The position numbers and the translations under genes are program-made. Shown here piece after piece: positions 24,425-31,802 of a stretch of 34,178 bases of DNA. The notes beneath the pieces are model-generated. The model did not search any database. It had not been told where the DNA came from and was given only the letters and a program-made list of their open reading frames with translations. Numbering within the stretch: position 1 is the first letter of the stretch; every line of letters starts with the position of its first letter. This DNA comes from Acidimicrobiaceae bacterium (lineage in GTDB: Bacteria > Actinomycetota > Acidimicrobiia > Acidimicrobiales > Aldehydirespiratoraceae): assembly GCA_016845585.1 (NCBI GenBank), contig JAERSO010000147.1, positions 1 to 34,178 of the forward strand, given 5' to 3'.

Positions 24425-25224
24425 GATTGCTCCTGGTCGGAAGGCGAAACGGTTGTCGGTGCGGCGATGGCGGGCACGATGATCGGGCCGGCATCATCAT
24501 CGATGATCCGCACCGTTGCATGGAAGTGCGTCCTGATCGCATCCACGGTGAGGACATCTCCGGCCGGCCCCACCTGGACGAGACGACCCTGGTCGAGCAT
24601 CGCGACCCGCTCACCGTACCGAGCGGCGAGGGTGAGGTCGTGCAGCGTCGCCACGACCGTGAGGCCTCGCTCGTGGCGGAGCTCCTCGACCAACTCGAGC
24701 ACGTCTTGTTGATGACCGAGATCCAGGGCGGTGGTCGGTTCGTCCAGCAGCAGAACCGGAGTTTGTTGGGCAAGCGCACGGGCCATCACGACCCGCTGGC
24801 GTTCACCACCGGAGAGCGACCGGACCTCGCGCCGTGCGAAGCCACCGAGATCGAGCCGTCCGAGGACCTCTGCCGTGACGGCGAGATCCGTCGGGCTGTC
24901 GGCGGCGAAGGGCCCGCGATGTGGAGTCCTGCCCAGCAGCACATAGTCCGAAACGAGCAGCCCCGGAGGGACGACCGGCACCTGGGGGACGTAGGCCACC
25001 GTCCGGGCGAGCGACGAGCCACGCTGATTCTGTACGCCATCGAGCAGCACACTGCCGCTGTGGTCGAGGGAGCCGAGAATGCTCCGGAGCAACGTCGTCT
25101 TGCCAGCGCCGTTCGGTCCGACGATGTTGAGCCACTCGCCTGCCCGGACGTCCAGGTCGATCCCACGGAGAATCTCGACACTTCCCGCGCTGACGCGGAG
25201 ATCACGGACCCTGATCTCGGTCAT
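24421..25224 (-). CDS. btuD: ABC transporter ATP-binding protein, cobalamin/cobinamide uptake
   Basis: A 267-residue ATPase of the FecE/BtuD group. Walker A is GPNGAGKTT (residues 36-44), the Q loop lies in VAYVPQVPVVP, the signature is SLSGGERQRV, Walker B is VLLLDEPTTALD, and the H loop is VVATLHDLTLAARY. A C-terminal extension of about 40 residues (VRIIDDDAGPIIVPAIAAP) is specific. The start MTEIRVRDLR is set by the TGATG overlap with the permease stop at 25224. Location after a cobalamin riboswitch and among cob genes makes corrinoid the likely cargo rather than iron-siderophore. Confidence 0.88.
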   Translation of the reverse strand: MTEIRVRDLRVSAGSVEILRGIDLDVRAGEWLNIVGPNGAGKTTLLRSILGSLDHSGSVLLDGVQNQRGSSLARTVAYVPQVPVVPPGLLVSDYVLLGRTPHRGPFAADSPTDLAVTAEVLGRLDLGGFARREVRSLSGGERQRVVMARALAQQTPVLLLDEPTTALDLGHQQDVLELVEELRHERGLTVVATLHDLTLAARYGERVAMLDQGRLVQVGPAGDVLTVDAIRTHFHATVRIIDDDAGPIIVPAIAAPTTVSPSDQEQS

Positions 25225-26282
25225 CACCAGATCTCCCGTCGGGACGTGCGAAGGACCAGCACGAAGAACGGGGCACCCAGGAACGCCGTGACGACCCCGA
25301 TCGGCAGCTCGGCGGGCTGCACGAGGGTGCGGGCGACGAGATCTGCCAGCACCATGAATGCTCCACCGAACAGAACACTCAGCGGGAGCACGGCGCGGTT
25401 GCTGCTGCCGAACGCCAACCGGACCGTGTGGGGCACGATGATCCCCACGAATCCGATCAGACCCGACACCGACACCGCCGCCGCCGCACCCAACGAGGCG
25501 GCAACAACCACGATGACGCGGATGCGTCGCGGATCGATGCCGAGCGCCGCGGCTTCCTCGTCCCCGACGGCCATCACGTCCAACGCCCGCGCGTGTCGGA
25601 GCACCACGCCGACGGTCAACGCGAAGTACGGGAGCATGAGGAGTGGCTCCGCCCACCCCGAGGTGGCGATACGGCCGAGGATCCAGGCGTAGACCTCACG
25701 AAACGCGTCGCTGTTGGCCTGCAGCACGTAGGTCTGGCACGCGGTGAGGAAGCTGGCAACGGCCACGCCGGCGAGGACGAGCGAGGCGGTCGAGCGACCG
25801 CCGATGTGGCCGGCCATGAACGATGCCATCACGGCGATCAGGGCGCCGGCGAATGCCGCGAGCGGTACTGGATCGAGAATGCCGGCACCATCACCCAGAT
25901 TGCTGGTGATCGCGATCGTGGCGCCGAGGCCGGCCCCCGCCGCGATTCCCAGGAGGTACGGATCGGCCAGCGGGTTGCGGAACGCGCCCTGATAGGCGGC
26001 CCCGCTCAATGAGAGTGTCGCTCCCACGAGAAGCCCGAGCACGACCCTCGGGAGCCGGATCTTCTCCACGATGCCGGCGTGCGCCGCGGAGAGTCCGGAG
26101 TCGATTTCGATCCCGGGCAGACCATCGAGCAGCTCGAGCACCACCCGATGTGGGGCGATGTCCACCGGACCGATCGTCAGCGCGGCGATGACCGAGGCGA
26201 AGACCGCCGCGAACCCGACCAGGACCTGTCGCCTCGACAACCGCGAGACCACGAGGGTCTCGGGAGTGACGGGAGTGTCCAT
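25224..26282 (-). CDS. btuC: FecCD/BtuC family permease
   Basis: A 352-residue polytopic membrane protein of the FecCD/BtuC family, with about ten hydrophobic helices. Typical segments are IRLPRVVLGLLVGATLSLSGAAYQGAFRNPLADPYLLG near residue 75, VYAWILGRIATSGW, and LGAAAAVSVSGLIGFVGIIVPHTVRL, the loop that contacts the ATPase. LPIGVVTAFLGAPFFVLVL lies at the end. It forms the membrane channel of the importer with the adjacent ATPase and the substrate-binding protein. The gene starts at ATG 26282, 24 bp after btuF stops. Confidence 0.9.
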   Translation of the reverse strand: MDTPVTPETLVVSRLSRRQVLVGFAAVFASVIAALTIGPVDIAPHRVVLELLDGLPGIEIDSGLSAAHAGIVEKIRLPRVVLGLLVGATLSLSGAAYQGAFRNPLADPYLLGIAAGAGLGATIAITSNLGDGAGILDPVPLAAFAGALIAVMASFMAGHIGGRSTASLVLAGVAVASFLTACQTYVLQANSDAFREVYAWILGRIATSGWAEPLLMLPYFALTVGVVLRHARALDVMAVGDEEAAALGIDPRRIRVIVVVAASLGAAAAVSVSGLIGFVGIIVPHTVRLAFGSSNRAVLPLSVLFGGAFMVLADLVARTLVQPAELPIGVVTAFLGAPFFVLVLRTSRREIW

Positions 26283-26306
26283 GATCCTGATCGGGTCCCT
26301 CGAGCC

Positions 26307-27305
26307 TCAGCCCGCGACGGGTTCCAGGGCGGCCGCGATCGCCTCGACGAAGTCGACGAGTCGAGGACCCCATCGCGAGACGATGTCGTCGTTGAGCTCG
26401 ATCACGTTGCCGCTGACCACCGCCGACAGCTGATCCCATCCGGGCCGCTCGGCGACGATCTGGGCAGTCTGCGCACAGCACAGCGTGTCAGCGAGGAAGA
26501 TCAGGTCGGGGTCGGAGTCGACCAGGTACTCGTCGCTGAGTTGCGGGTACCCGAACGAGCTTCCGTCCGCGTCCGCCGGGTCGGCAACATTCGTCAGGTT
26601 GAACAACGCGTAGACCTCCCCGATGAACGTGCCACTGGTGACGGTGTAGAGCGAGTTGTCGAGCTCGTGGTAGTAGGTGAGGCCCGCTGCGTCGGGGGCA
26701 TCGGCCAGCAGCGTTTCGATGCGGGCCTGCATGTCCGAGACCAGCAGCGCCGCCTCTGCGGTGAGCCCGGCGGCGAGCCCCAGTTCTTCGATCTGTGCAT
26801 AGACGTCGTCGAACGAAGCCGGCCCGTCCTGGACCACGACGGTGACGCCCAGCGACTCGAGCCCGGCCTGCACATCGCCGTTGGATTGCATCACGACGAG
26901 GTCGGGTTCGTAACCGGCGATGGCCTCGAGGTTGGGATTCCACCCCTCGAGGTCCGTGACCGGTGCCTCGGCCGGGTAGTACGAGAACGAGTCGACGGCC
27001 ACCACGAGCTCGCCCGCCCCGATCGCGAAGAGGATCTCGGTTGCAGTGGGCGAGATCGACACGATTCGTCCGGGTCGCTCCTCGGCATCCTCAACCGCCG
27101 GCGCTTCGTCAGCGGGCTCGTCTTCACCCGCAGCCATCGCCGCCTCGTCGACGTCCACGTCGTCCTCGGGCCTGGTATCGGTTTCGTCGACGGTTGTCTC
27201 GTCCGCCGCGTCGTCGCCGGCGTCGATGGTGGTGTCATCGGTGTCGCCTCCGCATGCGGTGGCGAGAAGCACCATCGCGAGCAGGAAGGCGAGTAGTCGT
27301 TTCAT
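26307..27305 (-). CDS. btuF: Corrinoid-binding lipoprotein of ABC transporter (BtuF-like)
   Basis: A 332-residue exported lipoprotein. MKRLLAFLLAMVLLATACGG is a signal peptide with lipobox (Cys18 lipidated). Then comes a very acidic linker of about 60 residues, and from about residue 78 the class III periplasmic binding fold (RIVSISPTATEILFAIGAG, YEPDLVVMQS, DPDLIFLADT). The ATG at 27305 has a clear SD (AAAGGAG, 7 nt spacing), in contrast to the leaderless genes of the window; this fits a riboswitch-controlled leader of about 200 nt. It captures the corrinoid and hands it to BtuC. Cobalamin versus cobinamide cannot be told apart. Confidence 0.87.
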   Translation of the reverse strand: MKRLLAFLLAMVLLATACGGDTDDTTIDAGDDAADETTVDETDTRPEDDVDVDEAAMAAGEDEPADEAPAVEDAEERPGRIVSISPTATEILFAIGAGELVVAVDSFSYYPAEAPVTDLEGWNPNLEAIAGYEPDLVVMQSNGDVQAGLESLGVTVVVQDGPASFDDVYAQIEELGLAAGLTAEAALLVSDMQARIETLLADAPDAAGLTYYHELDNSLYTVTSGTFIGEVYALFNLTNVADPADADGSSFGYPQLSDEYLVDSDPDLIFLADTLCCAQTAQIVAERPGWDQLSAVVSGNVIELNDDIVSRWGPRLVDFVEAIAAALEPVAG

Positions 27306-27399
27306 CGGGTATCTCCTTTGTGCTCGAGGTTCAGGCACGAGCGACAGGGACTCCCGGTCGCACGAGCCGTCCCTTCCTCGAGGGTCGGTTCGTGTCGTT

Positions 27400-27526
27400 C
27401 GAGGCAGGCGACCGGACTCGTTCACCCACCGGAGCGGGTGACATCACCGTTGCGGGACAGCGCCGGAATCTCACCGGACTTCGCTGCTGCGAACGAGGAG
27501 AGTGTAGGGCACCCAGAGGCGAACCT
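27400..27526 (-). ncRNA. Cobalamin riboswitch upstream of btuF
   Basis: On the minus strand the region contains the conserved core of the B12 element in the right order. First is GGTGAGATTCCGGCGC, then TGTCCCGCAACGGTGATG, then a GC-rich stem with CCCGCTCCGGTGGG, then GAGTCCGGTCGCCTGCC, the B12 box (consensus AGTCAGGAxxCCTGCC). A 5' portion with GGTTCGCC is at the upstream end. Between the aptamer and the btuF SD a hairpin with AGGGAC/GTCCCT arms (27346-27374) may belong to the expression platform. It should repress the btuF-to-cobC operon when adenosylcobalamin is plentiful. Outer boundaries are approximate. Confidence 0.88.
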
Positions 27527-27559
27527 GCGCAGTAGGGTCCCTGAACACGCGAGCGAGTC

Positions 27560-27571
27560 CCGGGAGGTGAC
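27560..27571 (+). promoter_or_regulatory. Strong ribosome binding site of selD
   Basis: CGGGAGGTGAC lies directly before the ATG at 27572, a near-perfect anti-SD match at short spacing. It supports initiation here and not at the GTG at 27650 beyond the in-frame UGA. Confidence 0.7.
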
Positions 27572-28621
27572 ATGACACGACGACTGACCGAGTTCAGCCA
27601 CGGGGCTGGTTGAGGCTGCAAGCTCGCCCCCGGCGAACTGGCGCACGTTGTGCGCCGCCTCTCACCAACTGATTCTCCTGACCTCCTCGTGGGCGCGTTG
27701 ACCGGCGATGATGCCGCCGTCTGGCGCCTGTCGGATGACCGCGCCCTGGTTGTCACCGCCGACTTCATCACGCCGGTGGTGGACGATGCGCGTGATTGGG
27801 GCCGCGTCGCCGCTGCCAACGCCGTTTCCGACGTCTACGCAATGGGCGGCACTCCCCTGCTTGCGCTGAACCTCGTGTGCTGGAACACGGAGGAATTGTC
27901 CAACGATCTGCTGGGCGACGTGCTCCAAGGTGGCCACGACATCGCAAGCGCGTGCGGCTTCATCGTCGCAGGTGGCCACACCGTCGATGATCCTGAACCG
28001 AAGTACGGCATGGCCGTGATCGGCGAGGTGCACCCCGACCGGATGTTGACAAACACCGGCCTGACGCCCGGGCAGTCCCTGGTGGTGACGAAGCCGCTCG
28101 GAATCGGGGTGATCACCACCGCGTTGAAGCGGGGCGCACTCGATTCACCCGCCGGGCAGGCCGTACTCGACGCCGCGGTGGCATCCATGACCCGCACGAA
28201 CGCCGACGCAGCACGGATCGCTGTTGCAGCCGGCGCCACGGGTGCCACCGATGTCACCGGGTTCGGACTGCTCGGCCACGCCGGACGCATGGCCCAGGAG
28301 TCCGAGGTCGACATCGAGATCTCGGTCCCGGCGGTTCCGATCATCGAGATGGCACGCGACCTCGCCGTCGCCGGGATCGTTCCCGGTGGAACCGGACGGA
28401 ATCTGGGCTGGATCATGGAGTGGCTCGACATCGACGATGCGGTCGATGACATCGACGTGACACTGTTGGCCGACGCGCAGACGAGCGGTGGGTTGGTGTT
28501 CGGCGTCGACCCCGATCAGGTTGCCGCCGTCCTGGCCGAGCTCACCGACAGCGGTCACACGGCCGCCGAGATCGGTTCGGTCACTGCGGCGGGCAATGGA
28601 CGGATCCACATCACTCTCTGA
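27572..28621 (+). CDS. selD: Selenide, water dikinase with in-frame UGA (selenocysteine)
   Basis: A 349-residue SelD, which makes selenophosphate from selenide and ATP for selenocysteine and 2-selenouridine synthesis. Reading from ATG 27572, residues are MTRRLTEFSHGAG, then TGA (27611-27613), then GCKLAPGELAHVV. E. coli SelD has HGAGCGCK at this place, where the first Cys (Cys17) is catalytic; here codon 14 is UGA, so it is read as selenocysteine. The rest is canonical: TGDDAAVWRL, GGHTVDDPEPKYGMAV, TKPLGIGVITTALKRG, DVTGFGLLGHAGRM and VPGGTGRN. A SECIS-like hairpin follows the UGA. It implies selA, selB and tRNA-Sec elsewhere in the genome. A naive call beginning at GTG 27650 loses the active site. 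Confidence 0.9.
27611..27661 (+). promoter_or_regulatory. Bacterial SECIS-like hairpin in selD
   Basis: Starting with the UGA itself, GAGGC (27612-27616) pairs with GCCTC (27657-27661). An inner perfect 7 bp stem GGCGCAC / GTGCGCC (27640-27646 and 27650-27656) closes a GUU loop. The loop lies about 34 nt after the UGA, within the range for SelB-recognised bacterial SECIS elements with G and U in the apical loop. Confidence 0.75.
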
Positions 28622-28630
28622 GGTTTCTGA

Positions 28631-28658
28631 CGGACGGGCTCCAAATTCGGCCCGTCCG
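28631..28658 (+). terminator. Hairpin after selD, probable terminator
   Basis: CGGACGGGC and GCCCGTCCG form a perfect 9 bp stem with a 10 nt loop, 9 nt after the selD stop. There is no U tract. It separates selD from the next gene at 28674. Confidence 0.5.
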
Positions 28659-28673
28659 GCCGACCGTCCCAGA

Positions 28674-31127
28674 ATGAGGGGACGACACAAGAATGTCCGG
28701 TTCACCTTTCTCCTTGCTGCACTGATTGCGGCAACGGTCGCGATCAGCACGCCGGCCGAGGCTCAGGACGAAGCACTCCTCGTCGCCAGCGTGAGCTGCG
28801 ATGTCGAGGCCGGGTGTGCCGAAGCGGACCTCGGGCTGGGTCCAGACTGCCTGGCCACCGGATCGCCGTGCACCGAGGGACTGACCGACACGTGCTCGAC
28901 GACTCCGGCGTGTGCGATGACCGTGGATCTGGCATGCGACGGCACCGGCTGCGACTACGTCGTCGGCACGACCGCGACAGAAAACGCCGGCTATCAAGCG
29001 TCGACGGAGTGCGGTGATGGCTGTGTCGCCGCGTTCACCGACGACTGTTCCGACGGTTGCGACCTCGGAGTCAGCATCGAGTGTGCCGATGCCCTGTGCA
29101 CGCTCGAGACCGAACCCGACTGTTCGGAGTGCGAGTTCGGCCTCCGATCACCCGATGATGTGCTCGGGGCGGGGACCTACTTCGTCGTGGTGGAAGGAAT
29201 CGGCACTCCCGAAGCGGGCTCGTCCTACACGCTCACCCTCGACGAGATCGGTCTCGGCGGCGCCGCCGGCGAGATCCTCGGACGCGAGGTCCCCGTCGGC
29301 GATGGCATCAAGTTCGCCGACAACACGAGTCCGACGGACAATCCGCCGACCCGTGCCGATGGCGAGGTGCTGGGTGTCAGCTTCTTCCAGTTCGACACCT
29401 GCGGTGAGGTGGCCACCGATGACTGTGTGCCAGTCCCTGCGTGTGGCGCGGCGATCCACTGCGGGGTCGGCGCGGCGCCGCAAGCGGGCACCAACTACTC
29501 GGCCGCCACCATCCGTTTCGACGACCTCCCGGACCTCGGCACCGTCAGCTCGCAGATCTCGCTGATCGTCATGGTCGAGGGCGGGTTGGCCCACGTGCCG
29601 ATCGATGCGTTCCCCGGGGATGGATTCGGCGGGAGCAGTCACCAAGCGACGCTCGGCAGCACTGGCAGCGGGTTCGGCTTCTTCGGAACGGCGACGCAGG
29701 CCGGCTTTGCCCAGGTGCCCACCAACGGGTTCGCCGTGCTCGGGGAAGACACCGTGGTGATCGTTGTGGCGACGGACTCGTTCGGCAGCCGGATCATCGG
29801 CTTCGCCATGATGTCGCACATCCACGACGGGAGTTTCGGCGCCACCGCCGACGGCGCGTCTCGATTCCACACGTGGCCGCAGTGGCCAGACGACGGCGGA
29901 CCTCGCGTGGAGATCCCGGAGGTTCAGCTTCCGCTCATCAACAACGTGGTGAACAGTTCGCTGCGTGGCGAAGTGGACCTGACCACCGGCCGCGTCGTCG
30001 GTGCTGGGTTCATCGCCGACACCGACGAGGAGCAGCAAGCCGCGGATCAGGCTGCCATCGAGGCCGACGCCGCGGCCCAGGACGAAACCGGCGAAACAGA
30101 CGGCCCGACAACGTCGACACCGGGAGACGGGAACAACCTGCTCCTGTTCGTGCTCGCCATCGGATTCTTCCTCGTCCTCGCGGGTTTCTGGTTGTACCTG
30201 CGCCAGCGCAACAATGATCGAATCGGTGTGACACCCCCAGGCGAGCGCAACGGCTTCCAGTACCCGCTGATCAGTTCGTTCTCCTCGTCGTCGAGTTCCT
30301 CCCGGTATTCGTCATCGGACAGCCCGAGCTACTCGTCGTCCGGCTACTCGAACTCGTCGGGCTCTTCCAGCTCATCGGGCTCTTCCAGCTCCACGAGCTC
30401 ATTCGTGCATCTGTCATCATCATCCAGCTACGGCCGACCGACCGGCGGTCTGGACGAGGTCGGGCGCATCCTTCGCGACGAGATGCCAAACGAGATGCCA
30501 GGGAAGAAGCCGGACGACGGCCCATCCGCGATGTCGCGTCTCGGGGCCCGCATCGCAAACCTCGGGCGACCACCGAGGGACCGGTCGGGAAGCCCGATCA
30601 CGCCCGGCCGGCTCCGGATCGAGGACGGCCTCCTCACACGGAAGGGTGAACGACTCGACGGAGCGTACATCTACGTGCTCGACCGCAAAGGACGATTCGC
30701 CGTTGCGGAGGCTCGCCATCCCGAGCTCAAACGGCCGTACCACACCGACCTGCTCCGTCGTGGCCGAGCGTACGGGGCTGGAGAGTTCCGGATCGCCGAC
30801 GGTCACCTGACCCGAGTGTCGGACTCGAGCGGCCACTTCCGTCCCGGCGCGGCTCAGATTCTCGCGGTACTCGACCGACTCGCCGCCAGCGGCGTGACGC
30901 TCGATGACGTCGCCGTCTCGTTCCGGCGTCGCGTTCCGAAATCACGGCACGAGCCGCGGATCGTCGTCTCGGCCGAGGACGTGGTCGCGGCTCGCTCCCT
31001 GATCGGCGCGTCGATCCGCGCCGCCCGCCGCTATGCGCGCTCGCGTCCCTGGTCCTGGGATCGCGGTCGCGACGCCCAGCTTCGTTCGATCCTCGACCGG
31101 CCGCTACAGGTGTTCGCCGCCGACTAG
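28674..31127 (+). CDS. Large single-pass membrane protein: Cys-rich ectodomain, Ser-rich stretch, unknown C-terminal domain
   Basis: An 817-residue protein I do not recognise as a whole. Residues 1-30 are a signal peptide ending AEA. Residues 42-153 contain 16 cysteines in eight close pairs (spacing 3-7), like a run of small disulfide loops. A second extracellular part up to about 485 has four more cysteines and Gly-rich stretches. A membrane helix lies at about 489-511 (LLLFVLAIGFFLVLAGFWLYL), and residues 533-585 are over half serine. The C-terminal part (about 600-817) would be cytoplasmic; it contains GAYIYVLDRKGRFAVAE at 663 and GAGEFRIADGHLTRVSDSSGHFRP at about 702-724. That pattern recalls a domain in bacterial toxin or effector proteins that typically reads AGE...G...SGHYRP; I am unsure of the family. 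The gene is alone, behind the selD hairpin. Confidence 0.75.
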   Translation: MRGRHKNVRFTFLLAALIAATVAISTPAEAQDEALLVASVSCDVEAGCAEADLGLGPDCLATGSPCTEGLTDTCSTTPACAMTVDLACDGTGCDYVVGTTATENAGYQASTECGDGCVAAFTDDCSDGCDLGVSIECADALCTLETEPDCSECEFGLRSPDDVLGAGTYFVVVEGIGTPEAGSSYTLTLDEIGLGGAAGEILGREVPVGDGIKFADNTSPTDNPPTRADGEVLGVSFFQFDTCGEVATDDCVPVPACGAAIHCGVGAAPQAGTNYSAATIRFDDLPDLGTVSSQISLIVMVEGGLAHVPIDAFPGDGFGGSSHQATLGSTGSGFGFFGTATQAGFAQVPTNGFAVLGEDTVVIVVATDSFGSRIIGFAMMSHIHDGSFGATADGASRFHTWPQWPDDGGPRVEIPEVQLPLINNVVNSSLRGEVDLTTGRVVGAGFIADTDEEQQAADQAAIEADAAAQDETGETDGPTTSTPGDGNNLLLFVLAIGFFLVLAGFWLYLRQRNNDRIGVTPPGERNGFQYPLISSFSSSSSSSRYSSSDSPSYSSSGYSNSSGSSSSSGSSSSTSSFVHLSSSSSYGRPTGGLDEVGRILRDEMPNEMPGKKPDDGPSAMSRLGARIANLGRPPRDRSGSPITPGRLRIEDGLLTRKGERLDGAYIYVLDRKGRFAVAEARHPELKRPYHTDLLRRGRAYGAGEFRIADGHLTRVSDSSGHFRPGAAQILAVLDRLAASGVTLDDVAVSFRRRVPKSRHEPRIVVSAEDVVAARSLIGASIRAARRYARSRPWSWDRGRDAQLRSILDRPLQVFAAD
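30357..30392 (+). repeat. Tandem 18 bp repeat in the Ser-rich stretch
   Basis: Two adjacent copies of an 18 bp unit (TCGGGCTCTTCCAGCTC plus A or C) encode the repeated Ser/Gly segment. The whole Ser tract (about 30270-30430) looks expandable by replication slippage. Confidence 0.75.
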
Positions 31128-31137
31128 CCCAGTTCGG

Positions 31138-31734
31138 TTACTCGCCCATCCGGGTGCGGACGGTGCCGGCCATCCTGCGGATCAGCGGCTCGAAGTGCTC
31201 GAGCGGATACGTCTCCGCGTCGGGGTCGAACGCCTGCTGATCCCAGTCGTCGGTGAATTCAGCGCAAAGGTCGAACCATGACTCGTCCTTGAATCGATCG
31301 CGTAGATCGGTGGGCACACCGAAGTGGTGGTAGTAGTGCTTGCCCTGGAAGTCCTGGTGGTTCTTGATCGCCTGGTAGACGTCGTCTCGCACGTAGGGGC
31401 GGATGATCTCGGCGGAGATCTGGCCATGGTTGGGCACCGAGATCGCCTTGCCGACATCGTGCATCAGCGCGCCGAAGATCATCTCCTCGTCGGCTCCCGC
31501 CTTCTCCGCCATGGTGGCGGTCTGCAGGCAGTGGGTCAGCTGGTCGGTGATGAAGCCGTCACTGATCTCGCTGAGCGACTCGAGGAGCATGATCATGCGG
31601 TCCGCGACCCGGCCCTGGCTCTCGTTCGTGGTCTTGCCGATGACCTGCCACTGCTCCTGGGTGGATTCGTCCATCCGCCGGAAGCTGTCGGGGTTGACAT
31701 CGGCGGGCTGCGTGGGGTTCTCGGTCACGGCCAT
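31138..31734 (-). CDS. HD-domain protein, possible PhnZ-like diiron oxygenase
   Basis: A 198-residue HD-domain protein. The ATG at 31734 is chosen over the GTG at 31743 because GAGGAG lies 8 nt before it. The metal-site residues are His68 (THCLQTA), His92-Asp93 (GALMHDVGKAI), His103 (PNHGQISAEII) and His126 (IKNHQDF), with aspartates later. The spacing of 24 between the first His and the HD pair equals that in PhnZ, and the layout of small single HD proteins near 190 residues (phosphonate or inositol-type oxygenases) is similar. A phosphohydrolase role is equally possible. It lies between an unrelated convergent gene and the CoA-transferase. Confidence 0.7.
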   Translation of the reverse strand: MAVTENPTQPADVNPDSFRRMDESTQEQWQVIGKTTNESQGRVADRMIMLLESLSEISDGFITDQLTHCLQTATMAEKAGADEEMIFGALMHDVGKAISVPNHGQISAEIIRPYVRDDVYQAIKNHQDFQGKHYYHHFGVPTDLRDRFKDESWFDLCAEFTDDWDQQAFDPDAETYPLEHFEPLIRRMAGTVRTRMGE

Positions 31735-31802
31735 GGGTTGCACTCCTCGGTACGGGCTCCGATCACGCTACAGGCCGGAGCCGATGGCCGAAGAACTCCC
31801 GA

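Noticed and set aside
24421..25656. ABC ATPase with a 144-residue N-terminal extension
   Set aside because: The extension is the shadow of the permease gene in another frame; MTEIR at 25224 overlaps the permease stop as TGATG.
27650..28621. selD starting at GTG 27650 as a 323-residue protein
   Set aside because: The start would lack the conserved HGAGxGCK segment and has no SD; the frame upstream through the UGA matches SelD exactly.
28488..28673. Extended start of the large membrane protein inside selD
   Set aside because: It would overlap selD and the hairpin, and would bury the signal peptide; ATG 28674 puts the signal at the N-terminus.
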